Shown one piece after another: positions 23,937-31,193 of a stretch of DNA of 37,751 nt; within the stretch, counting starts at the first letter, position 1; every line of letters starts with the position of its first letter. Source of the DNA: Rubritepida sp. (GTDB taxonomy: Bacteria > Pseudomonadota > Alphaproteobacteria > Acetobacterales > Acetobacteraceae). The notes beneath the pieces are model-generated. The model did not search any database, was not told the origin of the DNA, and was given only the letters and a program-made list of their open reading frames with translations. Location: assembly GCA_028291455.1 (NCBI GenBank), contig JAQGHY010000118.1, forward strand, positions 1 to 37,751, in the 5' to 3' direction. The translations under genes were made by a program, and so were the position numbers.

Positions 23937-24422
23937 TCAAAGTGAACCGACGGGGGGCTTGGTCCCCGCACGTCGTGGCCAGGCTCCCGGCCAAGTGGCG
24001 ATATGGTCCTCGGTCGCGCCCGCCTTGCGCTCGCTGATCACGCGGCTGCGCACGGACACCCCCGCGCGTATCACGCTTCCCTCGTCGCCGGAGCGAAGCG
24101 GGTGCCAGTCCGGCAGGTCCCGCCCTTCGGCGATGAGGCGATAGCCGCAGGTGGGCGGCAGCCAATCGATGTCCTTGAGCACCGCAGGCGTGAGGCCGAT
24201 GCAGTCGGGCACCCGGCGCTTGCGGTTGGGATAATCGGTGCAGCGGGCCGTCGCGGTGTCGAGCAGTCGGCAGGCGATCTCGGTGTGGTGCAGCCGCCCG
24301 GTGTCGTCCTCGCGCAGCTTGTGGAGGCAGCAGCGGCCGCAGCCGTCACACAGGCTCTCCCACTCGGCGGGCGTCATCGCGTCGAGCGGGGTGGTCTTCC
24401 AGAAGGGCAGGGCGTCGGGCAC
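23937..24422 (-). CDS. YcgN/UPF0260-family cysteine-cluster protein
   Basis: A 161-residue protein starting at GTG (MPDALPFWKTTPL). The family cysteine cluster is complete: LCDGCGRCCLHKL, IACRLLD, ARCTDYPNRKRRVPDCIGL and PPTCGYRL. Such cysteines are thought to bind zinc or an iron-sulfur cluster. The conserved tail PDWHPLRSGD follows. The function is unknown; it is widely conserved in proteobacteria. There are 10 nt to the DHDPS-family gene downstream, so co-transcription is likely, without an obvious functional link. Confidence 0.9.
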   Translation of the reverse strand: MPDALPFWKTTPLDAMTPAEWESLCDGCGRCCLHKLREDDTGRLHHTEIACRLLDTATARCTDYPNRKRRVPDCIGLTPAVLKDIDWLPPTCGYRLIAEGRDLPDWHPLRSGDEGSVIRAGVSVRSRVISERKAGATEDHIATWPGAWPRRAGTKPPVGSL

Positions 24423-24473
24423 GGAGACAGTTTAGCGCATCTCCGCGCGGCTAGAAACCTATCCAGCCCGACC

Positions 24474-25274
24474 TTAGCGGCGGGGCGTGGGCGGCGGCGG
24501 CAGCGGCGTGCGCCCGACGCCCCCACGGGTGGAGCGTCCGGGATACGCAGCCGGGGCCGGGGATGGCTCAGCCGCCGCGGGCGCGGCGGAGGGGGCCGGC
24601 GCGCCGCCGAAGCGGATCAGCGCCGCACGCAGCGGATCGGCACCGGGATTATGCGCCAACATGGTGACCACGATGTCGCGCGTCGTCACCTCCCGCCCAT
24701 AATAGGCGGCGTTCCAGTCGGGCTGCGGGTTCAGCACCGAGCCCTCGAGCGCAATCCCCGCAAAGAGGCCGCGCGAGCGCGAGAAGGCCAGGATATCCGC
24801 GCCCATATTGGCTGTTGTAGAGGCCTCGACCGAGCCGCCGATATGCGCGATCGCCAGCGAGGCGTCGGCGCCGAACTTGAACTGGCTGTTGATGACGGCA
24901 TTCAGGGCGCGCTCGGTCATCATCAGCAGCAGGGTCTGGCTGTCGCGGATGCCGGCCTGGAAGCCGAAGCTGCCAGATCCGATCGTGAAGAAGGCGGGCG
25001 AGGACCAGGACCCGGCGGCATCGCGGCCAACCAGCACGCAATTGCCACCTTCGCCGCCGGCGAAGAAGGCGGCGCTGAAGGTGCGCGGGCAGACGAGGGC
25101 GCCGCGCGCCCGGCGCAGCACGCTTGCGGCGTCGAGCCGGTCATTCTCCGCGGACAGGATTTCCTGCACGGACAGCGCCGATCGGTCGACCACCGCCTGC
25201 GGTTCGTTGCCCGCGGGCGAACCCGCGCATCCCGCCAAGAGTGCGGCCGCAACGGCCAAGGTCACAAAACGCAT
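24474..25274 (-). CDS. SYLF (Ysc84/DUF500) domain lipoprotein
   Basis: A 266-residue lipoprotein: signal peptide with lipobox LLAGCAGS (acylated Cys near residue 16). The SYLF lipid-binding domain covers residues 55-210 (RRARGALVCPRTFSAAFF, PAFFTIGSGSFGFQAG, SRGLFAGIALEGS). The C-terminal 40 residues are Pro/Ala-rich and end in PLPPPPTPRR. Bacterial SYLF proteins are periplasmic and thought to bind phospholipids; the exact role is unknown. A GGGGGAAGCT ribosome site lies before the ATG. A 51-nt gap separates it from the ycgN-like gene downstream. Confidence 0.9.
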   Translation of the reverse strand: MRFVTLAVAAALLAGCAGSPAGNEPQAVVDRSALSVQEILSAENDRLDAASVLRRARGALVCPRTFSAAFFAGGEGGNCVLVGRDAAGSWSSPAFFTIGSGSFGFQAGIRDSQTLLLMMTERALNAVINSQFKFGADASLAIAHIGGSVEASTTANMGADILAFSRSRGLFAGIALEGSVLNPQPDWNAAYYGREVTTRDIVVTMLAHNPGADPLRAALIRFGGAPAPSAAPAAAEPSPAPAAYPGRSTRGGVGRTPLPPPPTPRR

Positions 25275-25346
25275 GAGCTTCCCCCGATAACCCCAGGCAA
25301 TCGCGCGATTCTAACTGAGGTTGAGCCGCACCGGAAGCTTCATGTT

Positions 25347-25982
25347 TCAAAATGCTTCGGCGGGAAGCCAAGGTTCCTCGTTCACGGTCATCACGCGCCA
25401 ATCCGGCCCATGCTTTTCCAGCCGCGTCAGCGAGAGGTTGCGGATGGAAAAGGTCAGCGCCTGGTGCGCGTCCAGCGCGATGGCATGGGCCAGGGCGCCG
25501 CGGATCGAGCCGCCATGGGCGATGATGACGATGTCCTGGCCAGGCAGCGATTCCGCCAGGCCCTCCATCACCGGGCCTACGCGCTCGCGCACATCGTCCA
25601 GGCTTTCGCCGCCGGGCGGGCGATCGGCGGCGGCATGCGGCCAGAACGGGTGCGGCGGGTTCAGCAGCCGCTCGGTCAGCGCCTCATGCGTGATGCCCTG
25701 CCAGTCCCCGAGGAACTGTTCCGCCATGTCGGGCTCGACGACCAGGTCCTGCTCGGGATAGCCGGCGGCGAAGATCGCGGCCGCGGTGGCGTGGGTGCGG
25801 CCGAGCGGGCTCACCACCCAGCGCGCCGGGCGCGGCAGGCGCTGCGCGAGCCAGCGGTACAGCGCGGCCTCCTCCCGCAGCGCCACGTCGCAAATGGCCA
25901 CATCCATATTGCCGTAGAGCACGGCGCGGGCCGAGGGCTCGACCAGGGCGTGGCGGACAAGAAAAAAGCGCGTCGGTTCCAT
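25347..25982 (-). CDS. histidine phosphatase family protein
   Basis: A 211-residue phosphoglycerate-mutase-like phosphatase. The catalytic loop is FLVRHALVEP: Arg-His are present, followed by Ala instead of the usual Gly. VSPLGRTHATAAAI supplies the second Arg, and VIIAHGGSIRGALAH supplies the second catalytic His. The substrate is not predictable; small phosphatases of this clade include cobalamin-pathway CobC and broad-specificity enzymes. The ATG at 25982-25980 faces the divergent ampG-like gene with only 40 nt between starts, so the promoters must be short or overlap the genes. Confidence 0.9.
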   Translation of the reverse strand: MEPTRFFLVRHALVEPSARAVLYGNMDVAICDVALREEAALYRWLAQRLPRPARWVVSPLGRTHATAAAIFAAGYPEQDLVVEPDMAEQFLGDWQGITHEALTERLLNPPHPFWPHAAADRPPGGESLDDVRERVGPVMEGLAESLPGQDIVIIAHGGSIRGALAHAIALDAHQALTFSIRNLSLTRLEKHGPDWRVMTVNEEPWLPAEAF

Positions 25983-26022
25983 GGCGCAAGCGTGTAGCGG
26001 CGCGGCGCGCGGGCTGATAGCC

Positions 26023-27315
26023 ATGTCGGCCATGCGGATCTCCACACTGCTTCGCGACCGACGTTTCCTCATCATGCTGGCGCTCGGCTTTTCCGCCGGC
26101 GTGCCGCTGCCGCTGTCGGGCTTCGTGCTGCGGCAGTGGTTTTCGGAATCGAACGTCTCGCTGGCCGCCATCGGCTTCACGGCGCTGATCGGGCTGTCCT
26201 ATTCGCTGAAGTTCCTGTGGTCCCCGGTGATCGACCATGCTGCGCCGCCGCTTTTTGGCAGTCTGGGACGGCGGCGCGGCTGGCTGGCCACCATTCAGCC
26301 GCCGCTGATGCTGGCGATCCTCGCGCTGGGCTTCACCGATCCGGTGCAATCGGCCGCGCTCACGGCGGCGGTGGCGGTGGTCGTGGCCTTCCTCTCCGCC
26401 AGCCAGGACATCGTGATCGACGCTTATCGCATCGAGATCCTGGAGGAAGAGGATCAGGGCTACGGCTTCGCCTGCTACGTCTGGGGCTATCGCTTCGCCC
26501 TGCTCGCCGCCAGTGCCGGCGGGCTGAGCCTGGTCGCGCTGGTGGGCTGGCGGGGCGCCGTCGCCTATTGCGCGGCCTTCGTGAGCGGGGGGTTCATCGC
26601 CGTGCTCTTCGCGCCCGAACCGGCCGCGCCGCGCGCGGAGACCACGAGCTGGGCCGAGCGCATCAAGCTCGCCGTGATCGACCCCTTCGCCGATTTCATG
26701 CGGCGCAAGCACTGGCTGGCCATCCTGCTCTTCGTCGTGCTGTTCAAGCTGGGCGAGGCCCTCGCCGGCATCATGACACCGCCCTTCTACCGCGAGATCG
26801 GCTTCACCCGGACCGAGGTGGCGACGGTCGGCAGCATCCTCGGCCTCGTCATGTCGCTGACCGGCGTGCTGGCGGGCGGCTGGTTCGTGGCGCGCATCGG
26901 CACCGGGCGGGCGCTGGTCATCACCGGGCTGACGCAAATGCTGTCCAACCTCATGTACGTCGCGCTCTATATGGCGGGGCGCGACATGGGGATGCTCTAC
27001 GCCCAGGTCGGCATCGAGAGCTTCACCGACGGCCTCGCCGACGCCGCCTTCGTCGCCTACCTCACCAGCCTGACCAACCGGGCCTTCAGCGCCACGCAAT
27101 ATGCCCTGCTCTCCTCGCTGGCGGCGGTACCGCTGCGCTTCCTGGGCGGCTGGTCCGGGCAATTGGCGGAGGCGCTGGGCTGGACCAATTTCTTCCTGCT
27201 GACGATGGCGGCCGCCCTGCCCGCGCTGTGCATCATGCTGTGGCTGTTGAAGCGCCTGCCGCCGCCGCCGCCGGCCCGCCTTGTGCAACCCCTCACCCTG
27301 GTGCCCGAGACATGA
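26023..27315 (+). CDS. ampG: AmpG-like major-facilitator permease (muropeptide import)
   Basis: A 12-helix MFS protein of 430 residues resembling AmpG, which imports GlcNAc-anhydroMurNAc-peptides for cell-wall recycling. AmpG-type marks: GFSAGVPLPLSGFVLRQW, SLKFLWSPVIDHAAPP, GRRRGWL, SASQDIVIDAYRIE, and FTDGLADAAFVAYLTSL followed by FSATQYALLSSL. The start is ATG 26023 or ATG 26032; an in-frame ATG at 25981 would add 14 unlikely residues. Its TGA overlaps the ATG of the DUF486 gene, so the two are translated together. In Gram-negatives AmpG also affects beta-lactamase induction; no ampC or ampR is in the window. Confidence 0.85.
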   Translation: MSAMRISTLLRDRRFLIMLALGFSAGVPLPLSGFVLRQWFSESNVSLAAIGFTALIGLSYSLKFLWSPVIDHAAPPLFGSLGRRRGWLATIQPPLMLAILALGFTDPVQSAALTAAVAVVVAFLSASQDIVIDAYRIEILEEEDQGYGFACYVWGYRFALLAASAGGLSLVALVGWRGAVAYCAAFVSGGFIAVLFAPEPAAPRAETTSWAERIKLAVIDPFADFMRRKHWLAILLFVVLFKLGEALAGIMTPPFYREIGFTRTEVATVGSILGLVMSLTGVLAGGWFVARIGTGRALVITGLTQMLSNLMYVALYMAGRDMGMLYAQVGIESFTDGLADAAFVAYLTSLTNRAFSATQYALLSSLAAVPLRFLGGWSGQLAEALGWTNFFLLTMAAALPALCIMLWLLKRLPPPPPARLVQPLTLVPET

Positions 27316-27656
27316 GCGTTTACTGGATGACGCCGCTGCTGCTGGTCGGCAGCAATATCGTGATGACCTTCGCTTGGTACGGCCACCTGAAGGCGCCGTC
27401 CTGGCCGATGTATGTCGCGATCCTCGTGAGCTGGGGGATCGCCTTCTTCGAATATTGCATGGCCGTGCCGGCCAACCGCATCGGCTACGGCACCTTCACC
27501 GGCCAGCAATTGAAGGTGATGCAGGAGGTGATCACGCTCGGCGTCTTCGCCGTGTTCAGCGTCACGTTCCTGGGCGAGCAGCTGCGCTGGACTTATTTCG
27601 CCGCGATGGGCTGCCTGGTCATGGCGGTGGTCTTCATTTTCCTGCCGGTCGATTAA
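27312..27656 (+). CDS. DUF486 (DMT-superfamily-like) small membrane protein
   Basis: A 114-residue protein with four predicted membrane helices (LLLVGSNIVMTFAWYGHL, PMYVAILVSWGIAFFEYCM, VMQEVITLGVFAVFSVTFL, FAAMGCLVMAVVFIFLP). PANRIG and GTFTGQQLKVMQE between helices are DUF486 signatures. Size and topology resemble small multidrug-resistance or DMT half-transporters that work as dimers. The ATGA overlap with the AmpG-like permease suggests joint production; the function is unknown. Confidence 0.87.
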   Translation: MSVYWMTPLLLVGSNIVMTFAWYGHLKAPSWPMYVAILVSWGIAFFEYCMAVPANRIGYGTFTGQQLKVMQEVITLGVFAVFSVTFLGEQLRWTYFAAMGCLVMAVVFIFLPVD

Positions 27657-27934
27657 CCGCACGCCGTTGCGACTCGGCTCCGGCGGAGCGTCGCCTGATT
27701 TCCACATGTTATTCACAGCTTCTTCGTACTCGAAGGGCTTGCGGCGCGGATTTGCAGTGCAATACCCTAGCCGTGGTGGTGAGTCGGACACCGCACCCCA
27801 ATACCTGGGTCTGGGGGGATCCAAAGGGGGGCGTTGTTTTGCCATCGGGCGGTCAAACGCTCCGCCACTCGTGAACCTGCGCCGCCCGGGGCATGGTTCG
27901 CGCACCCCACCGGGCCCCATAAGGGGGACGCCAC
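27657..27934. other. 278-nt gap before ybjN with several structured segments
   Basis: After the terminator-like hairpin there is TTATTCACA (27709-27717), one mismatch from a DnaA box. Two alternative hairpins share CCCCA (27796-27800), pairing either with TGGG at 27806 or TGGGG at 27812. There are G-runs at 27807-27809, 27813-27818 and 27826-27831, and GGCGG/CCGCC at about 27850-27865. No convincing coding frame. It may hold a structured 5' leader of ybjN or a small RNA; nothing is identifiable by family. Confidence 0.4.
27669..27694 (+). terminator. hairpin after the ampG-DUF486 operon
   Basis: GCGAC (27669-27673) and GTCGC (27690-27694) enclose GCTCC-GGC-GGAGC (27677-27689) with a 3-nt bulge, 12 nt after the DUF486 stop. 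It is followed by CTGATTT, a weak T-run. A plausible intrinsic terminator. Its outer stem and 3' flank recur at 28576. Confidence 0.45.
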
Positions 27935-28444
27935 ATGTCCGTGATGCTGGCAGAGGTTGCTGAAGACGAACGCGCGACCAACCCGCTCGATGTGCTGGAA
28001 CAGATCGTCATCGCCAATGATTGGACGTTCGAGCGACGCTCGGATGGCGAGATGGCGGCGGAAGCGCCGGGCAAGTGGTGCAACTACACCCTGTTCTTCT
28101 CCTGGGCGCCCGAGATCAGCGCCATGCATTTCTCCTGCGCCTTCGACGTGAAGGTGCCGGACCTGCGCCGCGCGCCACTGTTCGAACTGCTGGCCCTGGC
28201 CAACGAGCGGCTTTGGATCGGCCATTTCGGGCTGGAATCCGATGAGGGTGTGCCGGTGTTCCGCCACGCCGTGCTGCTGCGCGGGGCGCCCGGCGCCTCG
28301 GCGGAATCGCTGGAGGACATGGTGGATATCGCCATCACCGAATGCGAACGCTTCTTCCCGGCCTTCCAGTTCGTGCTCTGGGGCGGCAAGGCGCCGACGG
28401 AAGCGCTGGATGCCGCGATGCTGGACTGCGTCGGAGAAGCTTAA
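27935..28444 (+). CDS. YbjN domain-containing protein
   Basis: A 169-residue cytoplasmic protein of the YbjN superfamily (type III secretion-chaperone-like fold): PLDVLEQIVIANDWTFERRSD, NYTLFFSWAPEISAMHFSCAF, LFELLALANERLWIGHFGL, VFRHAVLLRG and ITECERFFPAFQFVLWGG. In alphaproteobacteria this gene commonly sits next to proC, as here (proC starts 196 nt downstream). E. coli YbjN has been linked to motility and stress; the molecular role is unclear. A G-rich ribosome site (AAGGGGG) precedes the ATG. Two strong hairpins follow the stop. Confidence 0.9.
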   Translation: MSVMLAEVAEDERATNPLDVLEQIVIANDWTFERRSDGEMAAEAPGKWCNYTLFFSWAPEISAMHFSCAFDVKVPDLRRAPLFELLALANERLWIGHFGLESDEGVPVFRHAVLLRGAPGASAESLEDMVDIAITECERFFPAFQFVLWGGKAPTEALDAAMLDCVGEA

Positions 28445-28445
28445 A

Positions 28446-28470
28446 GCGCGCCCTCAAGCGCCGGGCGCGC
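28446..28470 (+). terminator. strong hairpin directly after ybjN stop
   Basis: GCGCGCCC (28446-28453) and GGGCGCGC (28463-28470) form a perfect 8-bp stem with a 9-nt loop, 2 nt after the TAA. No T-run, so it may stabilise the mRNA end or act as a Rho-dependent pause rather than an intrinsic terminator. Confidence 0.45.
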
Positions 28471-28535
28471 GCTCCGCACGCTTGGCTTCGCGCCTCAGGT
28501 TTGTTGCGCGAGATGGGCAGGTTGGTCGCCGCGCG

Positions 28536-28563
28536 CCGGCCGCTTTGCGGCCGGGTTCTTCCG
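28536..28563 (+). terminator. intrinsic-terminator-like hairpin between ybjN and proC
   Basis: CCGGCCGC (28536-28543) - TTT - GCGGCCGG (28547-28554) is a perfect 8-bp stem with a 3-nt loop, followed by GTTCTTCC. Best terminator candidate for ybjN. Confidence 0.6.
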
Positions 28564-28575
28564 GCGCCTCCTTGT

Positions 28576-28601
28576 GCGACGACAGGGGTCGCCTGATTTC
28601 T
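28576..28601 (+). repeat. second copy of the GCGAC...GTCGCCTGATTTC element
   Basis: GCGAC (28576-28580), a 7-nt loop, then GTCGCCTGATTTC (28588-28600). The same GTCGCCTGATTTC with a GCGAC partner occurs at 27669-27702. Here it lies 40 nt before proC, there just after DUF486; both are on the plus strand. Confidence 0.5.
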
Positions 28602-28640
28602 CCGGTCGGATAGACTGCGCGAAACCGTCAGGAAACGCGC

Positions 28641-29453
28641 ATGGCCTCCCTCCCCCCGCTTCTTCTTATCGGCTGCGGCAAGATGGGCGGCGCCATGCTC
28701 GCCGGCTGGCTGGAGCGCGGCCTGCCGCCCGAGACCGTCGTGGTCGAGCCGCATGCCGCCGCCGTCACCGCCTTCGCCGGGCGCGTCCGCCACGTCAGTG
28801 GGATCGCCGAGATCCCCGCGGGCTTTGCGCCCGCCGCCGTCATCCTCGCCACCAAGCCGCAGGAGGCGCCGAACGCCCTGCCCGCGCTGGCGCATCTGGT
28901 GAGTCCGGGGACGGTCTTCCTCTCGATCATGGCCGGCAAGACGGTGGCGGGCATGCAGTCGCTGCTGGGCGGCGCCCCGCATGTCGTCCGCGCGATGCCC
29001 AACACGCCGGCCGCCGTGCGCCTCGGCTTCACGGTCGCCTTTCCCGGCCCGGGCGTGACGTCTGCCCAGCGCGAGCTGTGCGACTCGCTTCTCTCCGCCG
29101 TCGGCGAGGCGGCCTGGGTCGACCAGGAATCGCTTATCGATCCCGTGACAGCCGTCTCCGGCGGTGGGCCCGCCTATGTCTTTCTGCTGGCCGAGGTGAT
29201 GGAGAAGGCCGCCATTTCCCAGGGCCTGCCGCCGGACCTCGCCCGCCGAATGGCCCGCGCCACCGTCGCCGGCTCGGGGGCGCTGCTGGCGGCGAGCACG
29301 GAGGATGCCTCAAAGCTGCGGATCGCCGTGACCAGCCCCAAGGGCACCACGGAACGCGCGCTGGCCGTGCTGATGCGCCCGGACGCCTGGCCCGCGATCA
29401 TGGAGGAGGCGATCGAGGCGGCGACGGCGCGGTCGCGCGAACTGGCGGGATGA
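28641..29453 (+). CDS. proC: pyrroline-5-carboxylate reductase
   Basis: Last step of proline synthesis: NAD(P)H-dependent reduction of 1-pyrroline-5-carboxylate. It has 270 residues. The N-terminal Rossmann motif is LLLIGCGKMGGAMLAGW, followed by ILATKPQ, VVRAMPNTPAAV and the C-terminal signature AVSGGGPAYVFLLAEVM and SPKGTTERAL. An AGGAAA ribosome site lies before the ATG. The TGA overlaps the DUF488 ATG (ATGA), so the downstream gene is translationally coupled. Confidence 0.95.
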   Translation: MASLPPLLLIGCGKMGGAMLAGWLERGLPPETVVVEPHAAAVTAFAGRVRHVSGIAEIPAGFAPAAVILATKPQEAPNALPALAHLVSPGTVFLSIMAGKTVAGMQSLLGGAPHVVRAMPNTPAAVRLGFTVAFPGPGVTSAQRELCDSLLSAVGEAAWVDQESLIDPVTAVSGGGPAYVFLLAEVMEKAAISQGLPPDLARRMARATVAGSGALLAASTEDASKLRIAVTSPKGTTERALAVLMRPDAWPAIMEEAIEAATARSRELAG

Positions 29454-29893
29454 AGGCCGCCGTCGCCACCATCGGCTTCACCAGGAGCAGCGCTGAGAAC
29501 TTCTTCGGCCGGCTTCGGAGCGCCGGCGTGAAGCGGGTGATCGATGTGAGGCTGCACAACACGTCGCAGCTCGCGGGCTTCGCCAAGTCGGACGACCTGG
29601 CCTTCTTCCTCAAGGCGATCAACGGCATGGACTATGTGCCCGAGCCCCGCCTCGCACCGAGCGAGGAGCTGATGAAGTTCTTCAAGACGGACAAGGGCGA
29701 CTGGAACGTCTTCGAGCGCGATTTCACCGGGCTGCTGAAGGAGCGGAAGATCGAGAAGGAGCTCAAGCCCTCCTTCTTCGACGGCGGCTGCCTCCTGTGC
29801 TCGGAGCCGACGGCGCACCACTGCCACCGGCGCTTGGTGGTCGAGTATCTGAACCGGGAGTGGGACGGCGCGCTGACCGTCGCGCATCTCTGA
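29450..29893 (+). CDS. DUF488 domain protein
   Basis: A 147-residue protein of the DUF488 family: ATIGFTRSSAENFFGRL at the start, VKRVIDVRLHNTSQLAGFAK in the first strand-loop, the YVPEPRLAPSEELM segment, and the C-terminal LLCSEPTAHHCHRRLVVEYL with the family's C-x(n)-CHR pattern. The fold is uncharacterised biochemically; the conserved Arg, Asp, Cys and His residues suggest an enzyme. It overlaps proC by 4 nt, without an obvious proline-related role. Confidence 0.88.
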   Translation: MKAAVATIGFTRSSAENFFGRLRSAGVKRVIDVRLHNTSQLAGFAKSDDLAFFLKAINGMDYVPEPRLAPSEELMKFFKTDKGDWNVFERDFTGLLKERKIEKELKPSFFDGGCLLCSEPTAHHCHRRLVVEYLNREWDGALTVAHL

Positions 29894-29984
29894 CCAGGCC
29901 GCAAAATCCTTGCGTATTCTGTGGGTTATGGATACTTGTAGCCATTGATCCTCGCCGCTGCGTGCGCAGGGGTCATCGCGAGAG

Positions 29985-30016
29985 TAAGATGGTAAGGGGG
30001 TAAGATGGTAAGGCGG
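29985..30016. repeat. 16-bp tandem duplication between convergent genes
   Basis: TAAGATGGTAAGGGGG (29985-30000) is repeated directly as TAAGATGGTAAGGCGG (30001-30016) with one mismatch. It lies between the DUF488 stop and the end of the flavoprotein gene, in a gap of 124 nt. Confidence 0.75.
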
Positions 30017-30027
30017 CTCAGGCCGCC
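30012..30027 (-). terminator. short hairpin over the flavoprotein stop codon
   Basis: GGCGGC (30012-30017) and GCCGCC (30022-30027) flank a 4-nt loop that includes part of the flavoprotein TGA. It could limit read-through from either convergent gene; no T-run. Confidence 0.3.
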
Positions 30028-31193
30028 TCGCCGGCCGCCCATCCGCTCGCCCAGGCCCATTGGAAGTTGTATCCGCCGAGCCAGCCCGTGACGTCCACGG
30101 CCTCGCCGATCACGAAGAGGCCGGGCACCTCCTTCGCCATCAGGTTCTGCTGCGACAGCGCCTCGGTATCCACGCCGCCCAGCGTCACCTCGGCCTTGGC
30201 ATAGCCCTCGGTCGTGGCGGGCGTCAGCGCCCAGGCCTTGATGAGCGTGGCGAGGCCGATCACCGCGCGGTCGGTCAGATCCGCCATCCGCATGCCCGGC
30301 AGGTGGCGTTCGGCCAAGGCCTGGGCCAGCCGCGTCGGTAGGTATTCGCCCAGCACGGTGCGCGGCTCGGCCTTGGGGCGCGCGCGCTTGGAGGCCAGGA
30401 GGAGCGAGGTCGCGTCCTGCCCCGGCAGCAGGTCCAGCGTTACGGCCTCGCCTTCGCGCCAATAGGAACTGACCTGCAGGATCGCCGGGCCCGACAGACC
30501 GCGATGGGTGAAGAGCATCGCCTCGGGGAACTTCGCCGTGCCGGCTTTCGCGATCACCGGCAGCGCAACGCCCGCCAACGGCAGCATCAGCGCAAGCTCC
30601 TCGCCACCGAAGGCGAGCGGGACCAGCCCCGGCCGGCGTTCGACCAGCTTCAGGCCGAAGCGCTTGGCGGCATCGTAGGCGAAGCCGGTGGCGCCCATCT
30701 TGGGGATGGACAGCCCGCCCGTCGCCAATACCAGGGACTCCGCGGTGAAGACGCCGCGATCCGTCGTGACGGTGAAATCCGCCCCACGCGCGATATCCGT
30801 CACGCGATGCTCCAGCAGCAGCGTCACGCCCGCTGCCTCGGCCTCAGCCAGCAGCATCGCCACCACCTGCCGCGCCGAGCCGTCGCAAAAGAGCTGGCCC
30901 AAGGTCTTCTCGTGCCAGGCGATGCGGTGCTTCTCGATCAGCGCCAGGAAATCGCGCGACTTGTAGCGGGCAAGCGCCGAGCGCGCGAAATGCGGGTTGG
31001 CGGAGATGAACCGCTCCGGCCGGACATCCAGATTGGTGAAGTTGCAGCGCCCGCCGCCGGAGATGAGGATCTTCTTCCCCGCCGCCTCGGCATGGTCGAG
31101 CAGCAGCACGCGCCGGCCGCGCTGGCCGGCGCGGATGGCGCACATCAGCCCGGCTGCGCCGGCGCCGATCACCAGGACATCGTATTTGGTCAA
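30018..31193 (-). CDS. HI0933/BaiN-family FAD-dependent oxidoreductase
   Basis: A 391-residue flavoprotein. The FAD-binding Rossmann motif VIGAGAAGLMCAIRAG begins at residue 8, followed by GKKILISGGGRCNFTN, the signature of the HI0933 family. LVLATGGLSIPKMGATG and the C-terminal VIGEAVDVTGWLGGYNFQWAWASG are the second FAD-contact and closing blocks. The reaction is unknown for most members; BaiN acts on bile-acid C=C bonds. The start is TTG (31193-31191), directly after the shc TAG (TAGTTG), with GGGAT upstream. This places it as the last gene of the hopanoid operon. Confidence 0.9.
   Translation of the reverse strand: MTKYDVLVIGAGAAGLMCAIRAGQRGRRVLLLDHAEAAGKKILISGGGRCNFTNLDVRPERFISANPHFARSALARYKSRDFLALIEKHRIAWHEKTLGQLFCDGSARQVVAMLLAEAEAAGVTLLLEHRVTDIARGADFTVTTDRGVFTAESLVLATGGLSIPKMGATGFAYDAAKRFGLKLVERRPGLVPLAFGGEELALMLPLAGVALPVIAKAGTAKFPEAMLFTHRGLSGPAILQVSSYWREGEAVTLDLLPGQDATSLLLASKRARPKAEPRTVLGEYLPTRLAQALAERHLPGMRMADLTDRAVIGLATLIKAWALTPATTEGYAKAEVTLGGVDTEALSQQNLMAKEVPGLFVIGEAVDVTGWLGGYNFQWAWASGWAAGEAA

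Noticed and set aside
27701-27717. Possible replication origin at the DnaA-box-like TTATTCACA
   Set aside because: There is only one near-match box plus a weak TTTCCACAT neighbour, no AT-rich unwinding region and no origin-type gene neighbourhood.
27807-27831. G-quadruplex
   Set aside because: The runs are 3, 6 and 6 G with spacing that does not give four separate three-G tracts; at best a two-layer structure.
27895-27906. GGTTCGCGCACC, resembling a tRNA T-loop
   Set aside because: The flanking bases cannot form the 5-bp T-stem and there is no anticodon arm or acceptor pairing.
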